Shown here piece after piece: positions 5,461 to 13,325 of a stretch of DNA of 16,374 nt; position 1 is the first letter of the stretch, and every line of letters begins with the position of its first letter. The position numbers and the translations under genes are program-made. The DNA comes from Candidatus Woesearchaeota archaeon (lineage in GTDB: Archaea > Nanobdellota > Nanobdellia > SCGC-AAA011-G17 > GW2011-AR17): the NCBI GenBank assembly GCA_018302165.1, contig JAGWAA010000010.1:1-16374 (forward strand), given 5' to 3'. Below the pieces are notes generated by a model. The model was not told where the DNA came from, did no database searches, and saw only the letters and a program-made list of their open reading frames with translations.

Positions 5461-6312
5461 ATGGGAGATGAAGAAAAAAATAATAATGAAGTAATGGATG
5501 TTAATGCCTTAAGAACTAAATTAGATCAACTTAATTCTGATAAAGAAAAATGGTTCGCTAGAAAAGAAGAACTTAAACAAAAAATTGCTGATTTAATTAA
5601 AGAAGTTAGAGCAGTTAAAGTTAGAAATGATGAACTTACTTCTACTATAAAAGATCTCAAAGAAAAAAGAGATGCACAAAATTCTGAAGTTAAAAAATTA
5701 ATAGAACAAATCAAGGTTGTAAATCTGAAAAAGGGTAAACAAGTTGATTCTCAAGATCCTAGAGCATTACACAAGAAAATTGAACAACTACAAATGAAAA
5801 TTGAGACAGGAGTAGTTAGTTTTGAAGAAGAAAAAAAGATTATGAAATATATTAGAAATACTAAAAAAATATTAGAAGGGGCAAAAGCAGAAGCCGAAGT
5901 AGGAAAAGAAGCTTCGGATATTTCTAGAAAAATTGATATTGAAAAGAAAAAAGCAGAAGAGTTTCATTCAAAAATGAATGAGTCTGCAAAAGAGAATAAA
6001 GATGCTTACAAAGAGTTCACAAGACTTTCTAAGGAGATAAATAGAGTTAAAAAAGAACAAGAAGATGCTTTTGAAAATTTTATCAAATTCAAACAAGAAT
6101 TTTCTGAATTAAACAAAGGGATTAAAGATGAAATGAAGAAAACTGGGGAAGTTAGAAAAGAAATTAAAAGGAAGAAAGAAAGAAACGCAAAAGTAAAAAA
6201 AGAAATTAATCATAAGAAACTTGAAGAGAAAAAAGAAAAAGTTGAAGAAAAATTAAAGAATAAAAAAGTTCTTACTACTGAAGATCTTATTGCTTTTCAA
6301 GGCGAAGATTAG
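5461..6312 (+). CDS. Archaeal coiled-coil protein, COG1340 type
   Basis: The 283-aa product is almost entirely charged heptad sequence (Lys/Glu/Leu/Ile) and should form one long coiled coil. Short breaks lie near residue 96 (QVDSQDPRALHKKIEQLQMK) and near residue 140. Length and pattern match the widespread uncharacterised archaeal coiled-coil family COG1340. There is no membrane segment or signal peptide, so it is presumably cytoplasmic. The central LHKKIEQLQMKIETGVVSFEEEKKI-type region with a following KIMKYIRNTKK is the best conserved part of such proteins. It lies just after the stalk protein operon but has its own promoter, and it ends in a 4-nt convergent overlap with the archaeosortase-like gene. 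Molecular function is unknown. Confidence 0.75.
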   Translation: MGDEEKNNNEVMDVNALRTKLDQLNSDKEKWFARKEELKQKIADLIKEVRAVKVRNDELTSTIKDLKEKRDAQNSEVKKLIEQIKVVNLKKGKQVDSQDPRALHKKIEQLQMKIETGVVSFEEEKKIMKYIRNTKKILEGAKAEAEVGKEASDISRKIDIEKKKAEEFHSKMNESAKENKDAYKEFTRLSKEINRVKKEQEDAFENFIKFKQEFSELNKGIKDEMKKTGEVRKEIKRKKERNAKVKKEINHKKLEEKKEKVEEKLKNKKVLTTEDLIAFQGED

Positions 6313-6800
6313 AATAAAGATTTTATATCACTATAAATTGGAATAGATTTTATTTTATATTTTTCAACTAAGAATATCCAAACAAAAGCTACAAATATTG
6401 TTGAAATAAAATGCCAAAAAATTAAATGTATTGTATCAAAATAATTTTTACCAAAATAGAGATAAATAAAGATTAATAATAAAATTCTAAGTAAATTCAT
6501 AAAAAAAATCAATAATGCACCTTGTAAAAATATTTTTATAGATAATTTAAAGGATAAGTTTCGAGTTAAAAGTATTAATTCTAAAAGTAAAATGTATGCT
6601 AAAAGAGCTGTACATGCAGGGATAATTGTAAATGAAACTTCATTAATAATAATTGTTGAATTTACTAAATAAGGTTCTATAAATATCTGTAACAAATAAT
6701 AAGTAGAGTATAATGTAACAGGGAGTAAAACAAATAATAAATAAGAAGATAATAAAGCTACTATAAAAGCTAATGAATATCTTAAAAAAATAGATTTCAT
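6309..6800 (-). CDS. Archaeosortase/exosortase-family membrane protein
   Basis: Predicted membrane cysteine transpeptidase of the exosortase/archaeosortase superfamily. These enzymes process surface proteins that carry a C-terminal sorting signal. The 163-aa product has about five membrane helices. The family's invariant residues can be placed: Cys63 in IIPACTALLAY at the start of a helix, Arg105 in FMNLLRILLLI, and His125 or His130 in DTIHLIFWHFIS, all at the expected membrane boundary positions. It follows the giant surface protein on the same strand after 38 nt. TTTATAAATT (plus-strand 6821-6830) lies 26 nt upstream, so it may also have its own leaderless promoter. Its stop overlaps the convergent coiled-coil gene by 4 nt. 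The family assignment is good; the substrate is unknown, since the neighbouring giant protein has no C-terminal signal of known type. Confidence 0.77.
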   Translation of the reverse strand: MKSIFLRYSLAFIVALLSSYLLFVLLPVTLYSTYYLLQIFIEPYLVNSTIIINEVSFTIIPACTALLAYILLLELILLTRNLSFKLSIKIFLQGALLIFFMNLLRILLLIFIYLYFGKNYFDTIHLIFWHFISTIFVAFVWIFLVEKYKIKSIPIYSDIKSLF

Positions 6801-6820
6801 ATTTTAGAGAAGAAAATTTA

Positions 6821-6830
6821 AATTTATAAA
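6821..6830 (-). promoter_or_regulatory. TATA box for the archaeosortase-like gene
   Basis: On the minus strand TTTATAAATT is centred about 26 nt before the ATG at 6800, the spacing expected for a leaderless transcript. No Shine-Dalgarno site is present in the 38-nt gap. Confidence 0.45.
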
Positions 6831-6838
6831 ATTAGAGG

Positions 6839-9800
6839 TTAAACAGCAATTGCTTCATAAACAATAGTAATAGATTTCGCTCCCGGAGTTGAATCTTTAG
6901 GATAAAATAATTCAATAAATGTTTTTACGTGATTTGAACCAGATGCAAAACCTAAGCTATTGCAGACTCCTTGAGTTGAATTACTATTCTGGGATGCAAG
7001 AGCTCCATATTCATTTAAACCTACACAAGACTTATCACCATTTTCTTGAGAGATTATTGAAATTTTTGCTAAATTAGTAAGAGTACATCCTTGTGAAGTT
7101 CCACAAAATGCTTCTTCAGCATCTGTTAATATAACATAAGAAGATACATTAACATTTACTGTTCCATTATTTGTTATATTGTGGGTATCATCTAATGATG
7201 GAAATTCTGTTGTATTGATCCAGCAATTATTTGTAGTATTTGAATTTAATAATCCATAATCACTCGTACAACTTGGATCATAATGACCAGAACCGAATGC
7301 AATAGTACTATCATCTAATGTTATACCAACGACAGAAGGTGCTTCTCCAGAGCTAGTATTCATTACTGAAACTTCATGAGTACCAACAATTTCCATTGTA
7401 AAAGAAGTTAAAATTCCTGATGCATCTGTAGGCTGATTACTATTCAAAGTAGTATTATCATAAATATCATAAGAACTTGAAGTAAACAAATCTGAAATAT
7501 TTGAAGTTGCTAACAAAGAAAAATTAGTTGCTTCATCAGTCCAATTAACTGAGTTTTGTGTAAATGTAACATTCATAGTTTTGTTAATATTAATAGAAGC
7601 GTTATTTTGGTATTCAGTTTTAAGTAAAATTGAACCATTGGATACTGCAACAGAAACATTTCCAGCACTATAACAATTTACTCCAGAAATGCTTTGACAA
7701 ATAAATATTGTACCTTCTTGACCTCTACGACCTGTTGAGGAACCTGCAGAGGTATTTATCAATCCTGAAAAGGTATATTCTTTTGAGTAAATAGCAACTC
7801 TTCCACCACCACCAGTCCCAGATGTTGTTGAATATGTTTGCCTTCCACTATTTACTTCTAATGTACCGTTTCCTGTAATTTTATTTGCAATAAGATAAAT
7901 ACTTCCCCCAGAACCAGTACCGCTACTAGATGAAAAAGGTGATGAGGCATTTATTAATCCATAAATTGTAATAGTATCAGAGATATTTAAAAAAACTGAT
8001 CCACCACCCCTTGCTTTATTTGCAGCATTTGCAGTACCACCACTACCCAAATCTAAAGGTGCAGTTAAACTACCATAAACTTGCCCTAATCCTGAAGAAC
8101 TACCTCTACCACCATAACCACCATAACCACCACCACCAAAAGTACTAACATCAGAAGGTGTTCCTGGTCCAGAGTTTGTATCATAACCTTTACCACAAAC
8201 ATTTATTGAAGCCCCAGAATTAATAGTAAAATTCTTTGCATTTAAAATGATTGAATAAATTTGTTTATCCGAATTATTAAAATGAGTAAAATTAGTTTGT
8301 TCATTTAACATCCAAACAGCACTTTCATTAAAAGTATAATTGCTTGAAAGTTCTAGAGTTGCATTCCATATTGTAATATTTGCAAGATTAGGAAAACTTA
8401 AATTTCCTCTTTGAATTAAATCTCCTGTTAAATTAAATTCTTTACTGTAAACAATTAAATCTCTTTTGAGAATAACAATAGATTGATTACTAATAGTTAA
8501 ATTTCCAAGGCAATTTGTAGTTAATGTATCACTCGTTATAGTAGTATTTGAAATTAATAATGATCTTAAGCCATTATTATTTATTATTAAATCACCACAA
8601 GTTTCAGAAGATGATTTTAGATAAATAGTTCCAGCGCCTGCATGAAATGTTCTTGTACCAGTAACAGGTTTTAGACTTGAAGCACTAATATCACCCGTAA
8701 AAGAATTTTCAGTGTAATAAATTGCTATACGACCACCACCACCAGAACCAGTATTGATTAGACCTCTACCACCGAAAGCGTAAATACTTCCATTACCAGA
8801 AAAATTATTAGCATAAATTAAAATTCCGCCACCAGAACCAGCCCCAGTAGAACCTGTATTTCCAGAAGAGTTTGCATATATTGCTCCTTCATTTACAAAA
8901 GTATCTGTAATATTTAATATAACTAAACCACCACCACTACCTTTAGCATTATTATGGCCACCTCCAGAACCAATTTGTTTTGGTTCAGTTATGCTACCAT
9001 AAACACTACCCCCTTGAGTATTACCACCAGTTCCTCCATAACCTGCACCATGATTTAGACTTAAACCTGCTCCAAGTCCATTACGAAAAGCATGGCCTCT
9101 ATAAGAAACATCGATTTTTGAATTTGAGTTAATGGTAAAATTCTTTGCAGTTATGTTAATAAAATATAACTGCTCTTCAGAATTATTTCTATGAGATAAA
9201 TTAGCATTGCCATATAAATTCCAAACAGCATTTTCATTAAATGAATAATTATTTGTTAATTCGATTGTTCCACCAAAAGTCATTAAAGATAAATTGTCCG
9301 CAGTAAAATTTGCAAATTGAAAAAATTCTGAATCTGCAGAAAGATTAAAAAGATTATTTTTTATATTCAAAGGACTAGTTAAATAAACTTTGGCATGATT
9401 ACTTATGTTTAATTGATCAAGAGTTGTTAGTTGTAAAAATGAAGAATTTAATTCGTTCCTTCCAGGATTAGTTCTATTCATACTATCTATTATTAAAACA
9501 CCATAATTGTGATCGGATCCTTTTAAAAAAATCGTTCCTGGTCCACCAGCAGCAGTAGAACCTTGTCCCCCAGAGGCATTAATTATACCAGTAAATGTTT
9601 TTGTATTATAATAAATTGCAATTCTTCCACCTGAACCACCACCTATAGTTGTAGAAGCTCTACCACCAATAGATTCAATAAAACCAGAACCTGCAAAAGT
9701 TCCGGCTATAATATAAATTGAACCTCCTGATGCACCAGCTTGCCCAGCAGAAAAAGTTGCGTTAGAATCAATAATTCCATTATTGGTTAAAGTTCCAGAA

Positions 9801-10642
9801 ACATTTATGAACATTGAACCACCGCCGACAGTTGCAGTCCTAGTTGCAGAAGAACCACCACTACCCATAGTCAATGGATATTCAATACTACCATAAGGGG
9901 ATTTTGAACTTCCTGCACCATAAGAAGCATGTGATGCACCAATAGATGTAGAAGATGTTAATGCTGTACCTTGTCTGGAGAGATAGCCAGTACTATAACC
10001 TGTAAGAATTCCATTAGAATGGATATATAGATTTTCTGCTGTAATATTAATTGTAGTATTACCAGCTCCTGTTGAATTAAGAATCAATACTCCTCCAGCA
10101 TCAATTGTAATGTTTATACATTCCATTACTGGTGTATTCCAATTAATTCTGCTATCTATTGTTATAATGCCATCCAATGAAGGACAATCAGGATAATCCA
10201 TTAATGAAGCATAATCCTCTTGAATTGAAGCAGAATCTTCTAAGATTAAAATTTCATTTGTATCATTATTTGTTTGATTATCAAAATTATCTATATAAGT
10301 ATCATAACCTGTATAAGAACTAAATCCAAATAATGCAATAATTGATAGAGCTATTAAAAAAAACAGAATACTTTTTTTATTGTCTAAACTTAATTGTTTT
10401 AATTCATTTTTATAAGATTTTATATAATCATCATAATAATTGTTCCATTGTTCTAAAGAACGATTTTTGAAAATTTCTTTTTTATTCTTTTCATAATCTT
10501 TGGTTGAAATTTTTTTATCTAAATATAGAATATCTAATTGTTTAGAATATTCATTAATAGAAATCTTTAATTGTTGAGTATAAGAGATAGCATCAGCTAA
10601 TTGTTTTTTCCTCATTTCAGTTTTATTTTTGTTAATTTTCAT
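6839..10642 (-). CDS. Giant glycine-rich surface protein, N-terminally anchored, 1267 aa
   Basis: Predicted cell-surface adhesin-like protein. Residues 1-90 are a Lys/Glu-rich, helical, presumably cytoplasmic part with a SHOCT-like stretch (LDILYLDKKISTKDYEKNKK, 37-56). Residues 91-108 are the only membrane helix (SILFFLIALSIIALFGF). The rest should be outside the cell: three homologous modules of about 300 residues (about 195-985), rich in Gly/Ser/Asn. Each contains a block GGGxGGR(I/V)AIY near residues 335, 637 and 945, then a GTI(F/Y) strand. The pattern suggests a right-handed beta-helix or beta-roll. Several dozen N-x-S/T sequons suggest heavy N-glycosylation. A Cys-containing domain of about 160 residues ends the protein. 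There is no C-terminal membrane helix or PGF-CTERM-like signal. The start overlaps the upstream HTH gene by 4 nt (ATGA), so translation is probably coupled. Confidence 0.8.
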   Translation of the reverse strand: MKINKNKTEMRKKQLADAISYTQQLKISINEYSKQLDILYLDKKISTKDYEKNKKEIFKNRSLEQWNNYYDDYIKSYKNELKQLSLDNKKSILFFLIALSIIALFGFSSYTGYDTYIDNFDNQTNNDTNEILILEDSASIQEDYASLMDYPDCPSLDGIITIDSRINWNTPVMECINITIDAGGVLILNSTGAGNTTINITAENLYIHSNGILTGYSTGYLSRQGTALTSSTSIGASHASYGAGSSKSPYGSIEYPLTMGSGGSSATRTATVGGGSMFINVSGTLTNNGIIDSNATFSAGQAGASGGSIYIIAGTFAGSGFIESIGGRASTTIGGGSGGRIAIYYNTKTFTGIINASGGQGSTAAGGPGTIFLKGSDHNYGVLIIDSMNRTNPGRNELNSSFLQLTTLDQLNISNHAKVYLTSPLNIKNNLFNLSADSEFFQFANFTADNLSLMTFGGTIELTNNYSFNENAVWNLYGNANLSHRNNSEEQLYFINITAKNFTINSNSKIDVSYRGHAFRNGLGAGLSLNHGAGYGGTGGNTQGGSVYGSITEPKQIGSGGGHNNAKGSGGGLVILNITDTFVNEGAIYANSSGNTGSTGAGSGGGILIYANNFSGNGSIYAFGGRGLINTGSGGGGRIAIYYTENSFTGDISASSLKPVTGTRTFHAGAGTIYLKSSSETCGDLIINNNGLRSLLISNTTITSDTLTTNCLGNLTISNQSIVILKRDLIVYSKEFNLTGDLIQRGNLSFPNLANITIWNATLELSSNYTFNESAVWMLNEQTNFTHFNNSDKQIYSIILNAKNFTINSGASINVCGKGYDTNSGPGTPSDVSTFGGGGYGGYGGRGSSSGLGQVYGSLTAPLDLGSGGTANAANKARGGGSVFLNISDTITIYGLINASSPFSSSSGTGSGGSIYLIANKITGNGTLEVNSGRQTYSTTSGTGGGGRVAIYSKEYTFSGLINTSAGSSTGRRGQEGTIFICQSISGVNCYSAGNVSVAVSNGSILLKTEYQNNASININKTMNVTFTQNSVNWTDEATNFSLLATSNISDLFTSSSYDIYDNTTLNSNQPTDASGILTSFTMEIVGTHEVSVMNTSSGEAPSVVGITLDDSTIAFGSGHYDPSCTSDYGLLNSNTTNNCWINTTEFPSLDDTHNITNNGTVNVNVSSYVILTDAEEAFCGTSQGCTLTNLAKISIISQENGDKSCVGLNEYGALASQNSNSTQGVCNSLGFASGSNHVKTFIELFYPKDSTPGAKSITIVYEAIAV
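7690..10060 (-). repeat. Three tandem modules of about 900 bp inside the surface protein gene
   Basis: Anchors repeat with a period of about 300 codons. A strand of NFTINS type occurs near residues 204, 502 and 806, and the block GGRIAIYY / GGRIAIYY / GGRVAIYS near 335, 637 and 945. The linker before modules 2 and 3 is also shared (SFNENAVWNL versus TFNESAVWML, each followed by a HxNNS(E/D)(E/K)Q pattern). The copies are well diverged, so they come from old internal duplications rather than recent expansion. Limits are approximate. Confidence 0.7.
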
Positions 10643-11103
10643 TTTCGGTTATATGATGTCCAAATTGTTCGTTCATTTTTTTTAAGTAATATTCCAATAT
10701 CATGGTATGAGAGAGATTTTTGTTCACGAAGATATTTTACAATAGTTTTCATTGGAGGGATTTTATTAGAAAAAATATCTAATGGAATCTGTAAATCATT
10801 ACTAGAAATTTTAAATTTATGGGGGAATTTATTTTTTGCAGTTGAGTATGTATGCCAAAGGTTTTTTTCATTTCGTTTTAAAAGTTTAGAAATCTCATGA
10901 AAAGTAAGATTTTTTTCTTCTTTTAGATATTTGACAATCGATTCTAATGGAGTTAGTTTATGTGAAAATATTGAAATGGGAATAAATGGTTTGTTTAAAT
11001 TATTAAGAGTCTGTTGTAAATAATTTTTTAATTGATTTTCATTAAGATTAAATCTATCTTGCAAAGTAGTAAATATTTCATTTGAATAATTCCCCCCAGA
11101 CAT
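10639..11103 (-). CDS. Tandem helix-turn-helix-like protein, probable regulator
   Basis: The 154-aa product contains two copies of a domain of about 49 residues, at 41-89 and 105-153, with a 64-residue period. About half the positions are identical: IP--IF---K---P---IVKYL-E-K-L--H-I--LLK-NE---W--Y. The core (VKYLKEEKNLTFHEISKLLKRNEKNLW) reads as helix-turn-helix of a sigma region 4-like kind, where the NE(K/R)xxW stretch would be the recognition helix. Similar small domains are, to my recollection, common in DPANN genomes. The N-terminal 40 residues are helical. A TATA box at 11127-11135 suggests a leaderless mRNA. The stop overlaps the start of the giant surface protein by 4 nt, so it may regulate that gene. 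DNA binding is inferred from pattern only. Confidence 0.68.
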   Translation of the reverse strand: MSGGNYSNEIFTTLQDRFNLNENQLKNYLQQTLNNLNKPFIPISIFSHKLTPLESIVKYLKEEKNLTFHEISKLLKRNEKNLWHTYSTAKNKFPHKFKISSNDLQIPLDIFSNKIPPMKTIVKYLREQKSLSYHDIGILLKKNERTIWTSYNRK

Positions 11104-11126
11104 TATACGTCTAATGTAGGTTTTAT

Positions 11127-11135
11127 TTATAAATA
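11127..11135 (-). promoter_or_regulatory. TATA box of the HTH-surface protein operon
   Basis: TTTATAAAT, a sequence close to its own reverse complement, is centred 28 nt upstream of the HTH gene ATG at 11103. This predicts transcription starting at or within a few bases of the start codon. Confidence 0.55.
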
Positions 11136-11205
11136 TTTGCTATTTTTACTTATTTTAAATGGTATAATTACGTATTTTGTAGGTAGTTTATACTTACAAT
11201 AGGTG

Positions 11206-11688
11206 TTATTCAAAAGAAGATTGTAAAGAATCCTCATCAGATTCAGTAACAGATTTTAACCTTCTTTCTTTTGGAACCATATTTCTTAGAACATTATTCC
11301 TAAGATTTCCACAACCGAGAATATCATTTTCTTGTTGAACAATCACATAACCGGAATTTCCATCTATCTCAATATCATCTCCCTTCATCCAATTTTCAGA
11401 TTGGGACTTTGTTAACTGGACAATATTCTTTTTAGCTTTAATTAATTGAGAACCTTCTATAGAAAGTCTAAGACCATCACGCTCTTTTTTTAAAAAATAC
11501 AATCCTTGATTATTGATTCTTAATCCTGATAAATCCATTTTAGCAAAATCTTTACTCAAAAGAAAAATTTTGTTATCTGATCCTTCAAAAAATAAACAAT
11601 CAAGCTCAGCTTGAAAATCAAACTGGTCTTTTAATTTATTGAAAAGTTCTTTACGGTCTCTGGTATTTAGAAAGTTTAATTTCTGCAT
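11206..11688 (-). CDS. Pre-PUA/PUA-like RNA-binding protein (archaeal NOL1/NOP2-associated family)
   Basis: The 160-aa product matches an archaeal family of stand-alone pre-PUA plus PUA-like proteins, related to the C-terminal part of NOL1/NOP2/RsmF-type RNA methyltransferases (COG3270-like). Recognisable pieces are the N-terminal LNFLNTRDRKELFNKLKDQF (4-23), the FLLSKDFAKMDLSGLRINNQGLY stretch (42-64), LRLSIEGSQLI (73-83), and the PUA end with GYVIVQQENDILGCGNLR (113-130) and VPKERRL (138-144). No catalytic domain is attached, so it probably acts in tRNA or rRNA maturation as a binding module. The last 15 residues are an acidic Ser/Glu tail. It is divergent from gltX and shares its TATA region. 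Family recognition is from memory of the sequence pattern. Confidence 0.72.
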   Translation of the reverse strand: MQKLNFLNTRDRKELFNKLKDQFDFQAELDCLFFEGSDNKIFLLSKDFAKMDLSGLRINNQGLYFLKKERDGLRLSIEGSQLIKAKKNIVQLTKSQSENWMKGDDIEIDGNSGYVIVQQENDILGCGNLRNNVLRNMVPKERRLKSVTESDEDSLQSSFE

Positions 11689-11707
11689 AGAAAGGTATTA
11701 TATACAG

Positions 11708-11721
11708 ATATATTTATATAT
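11708..11721. promoter_or_regulatory. Shared near-palindromic TATA element between the PUA gene and gltX
   Basis: ATATATTTATATAT at 11708-11721 lies almost exactly midway between the two divergent start codons (11688 and 11744), about 27 nt from one and 29 nt from the other. A second TATA-like stretch (TATTATATA) is at about 11697-11705. One element could serve both leaderless transcripts in opposite directions. Confidence 0.5.
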
Positions 11722-11743
11722 TCCGATTGTAAATTTTAATGTA

Positions 11744-13324
11744 ATGGAGCAAGATATTCGAAAGTATGCTTTGCACAATGCTTTAAAATTTGAAGGTAAG
11801 GCAAATCCAGGATCAGTCATAGGGCAATTATTTTCTAATAATCCAGAATTGAAAAAGAAAGCTGGAGAAGTTTCTAAAAAAGTTCAAGAGATTGTTACTA
11901 AAGTAAATAAAATGAGTTTAGAAGAACAAAAAAAAGAATTGAAAAAAATTGCTCCTGAATTACTTGAAGAAAAGAAACCTTCAGGACCAATGCATATTGG
12001 GCATGCAATGACTGGAGGTCTAACTAGCTTATATTGTAAAAAGTATAATGGAAAATTTATTCTAAGGATAGAAGATACTAATTCAGATAATATTGATTTA
12101 GATGCTTACAAAATGATTCCTGAAGAAGCAGAATGGATATTTGGGAATGTTTCTGAAGTTTGGATACAATCAGATAGAATGCAGATTTACTATGATTATG
12201 CAAGAAAATTGATTGAAATGAATTCTTGTTATGTTTGTACTTGTAGTCAAGAGGAATTTAGAGAATATGTTACTAAAACTTTAAACTGTCCTTGTAGAAG
12301 TTTAAGTGTGAAAGAACAGATAGAAAGATGGGAAAGAATGTTTGATAAGAAAAAAGGATTCAAAGAAGGTGAAGCAGTTTTAAGGTTCAAATCAGGTATG
12401 CAAGATAATAATCCTGCAATGAGAGATTTCCCACTAGTTAGAATTAATGATAGTAAACATCCTAGGCAAGGAATGAAATATAGAGTTTGGCCATTAATGA
12501 ATTTATGTGTAACTGTTGATGATATTGAAGCAGGAATGACACATATAATCAGAGCAAAAGATCATATGGATAATGCAAAAAGACAAGAAAAAATATATCA
12601 AGCATTAGGAAAAAAGTTCCCTCATACATATTTTGTGGGGAGATATAATTTTGAAGGGATTGAAATTTCATGTTCAAAAACAAAAGAGAAAATAAAGAAG
12701 GGGGAATTTAAAGGATGGGATGATGTTAGATTACCATTCTTGGCAGCATTAAAAAGAAGAGGAATACAACCAGAAGCATTATTGAGATTTACTAAAGAAG
12801 TAGGGTTATCACAAGTAGATAAAAAAATGGATGGTGCAGATTATTTTAAAATTATTTATTCCTATAATAGAGAAATAATTGATCCTATTGCAAAAAGATT
12901 TTTCTTTGTAAAAGGAAATTGTAAAATTAAAATTGAAAATGAAGTAAAAAAAATTGAAGTTCCGTTACATCCAGAGAATAAAAAATTAGGAATGAAAAAA
13001 ATAAAAATTGGGAAAGAATTCTATATCCATGATGTAATTAAAAAAAATGAGATTTATAGATTCATGCATATTTTTAATTTTAAAAATAATGAATTTATTT
13101 CTGAAAAATATGACCAAAAATTAGGTGCAAAAATTATCCATGCTGTACCTGTAGAAGATGCAGTTAATGTTCAAGTATTAATGGATAATGGGGAGATTAT
13201 CAAAGGTAAAGGAGAAGGAGCATTAAGAGATTTGAAGGAAGGAGAAATAATACAATTTGAAAGACAATTCTTTGCAAGATTAGATGATAAGAAAAAAATG
13301 TTATTTGTTTATGCACATGATTAA
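11744..13324 (+). CDS. gltX: Glutamyl-tRNA synthetase, archaeal type, with an internal gap before HIGH
   Basis: Class I synthetase charging tRNA-Glu, and probably tRNA-Gln before amidation as in most archaea. The ATG at 11744 gives 526 aa and begins MEQDIRKYALHNALKF, the usual archaeal N-terminus; the 35 upstream codons overlap the promoter. Visible: HIGH as MHIGHA (83-88), a zinc-type cluster CTC...CPC near 164-185, RQGMKYRVWPLMNLCVTVDD, the KMSKS-equivalent SCSKTKEKIKKG near 310, GWDDVRLP, and a C-terminal beta-barrel anticodon-binding half. Odd: ELLEEKK is followed at once by PSGPMHIGHA. Archaeal relatives have about 25-30 more residues here, including the strand VVTRFPPxPSG that starts the catalytic fold. 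The loss is in frame at about 11976. Such a protein should be inactive unless the sequence is wrong. It is convergent with the SET gene, 1 nt apart. Confidence 0.9.
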   Translation: MEQDIRKYALHNALKFEGKANPGSVIGQLFSNNPELKKKAGEVSKKVQEIVTKVNKMSLEEQKKELKKIAPELLEEKKPSGPMHIGHAMTGGLTSLYCKKYNGKFILRIEDTNSDNIDLDAYKMIPEEAEWIFGNVSEVWIQSDRMQIYYDYARKLIEMNSCYVCTCSQEEFREYVTKTLNCPCRSLSVKEQIERWERMFDKKKGFKEGEAVLRFKSGMQDNNPAMRDFPLVRINDSKHPRQGMKYRVWPLMNLCVTVDDIEAGMTHIIRAKDHMDNAKRQEKIYQALGKKFPHTYFVGRYNFEGIEISCSKTKEKIKKGEFKGWDDVRLPFLAALKRRGIQPEALLRFTKEVGLSQVDKKMDGADYFKIIYSYNREIIDPIAKRFFFVKGNCKIKIENEVKKIEVPLHPENKKLGMKKIKIGKEFYIHDVIKKNEIYRFMHIFNFKNNEFISEKYDQKLGAKIIHAVPVEDAVNVQVLMDNGEIIKGKGEGALRDLKEGEIIQFERQFFARLDDKKKMLFVYAHD

Positions 13325-13325
13325 A

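Noticed and set aside
6839..6950. C-terminal sorting signal on the surface protein
   Set aside because: The last 40 residues contain no 15-20-residue hydrophobic helix and no basic tail.
7690..10060. CRISPR-like or microsatellite repeat in the glycine-rich gene
   Set aside because: The repeats are diverged protein modules of about 900 bp with poly-Gly codons. There are no identical short repeats with spacers.
10601..10900. Plus-strand 99-aa frame across the HTH gene
   Set aside because: It is a Phe/Ile/Arg-rich shadow frame antisense to the well supported HTH and surface protein genes.
11179..11197. Hairpin terminator after the PUA-like gene
   Set aside because: GTAGGTA/TACTTAC pairs only with a mismatch on the transcribed (minus) strand, and no T run follows.
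11639..11743. Upstream extension of gltX by 35 codons
   Set aside because: It overlaps the divergent PUA-like gene and the shared TATA region, and the archaeal GluRS N-terminus begins naturally at the ATG at 11744.
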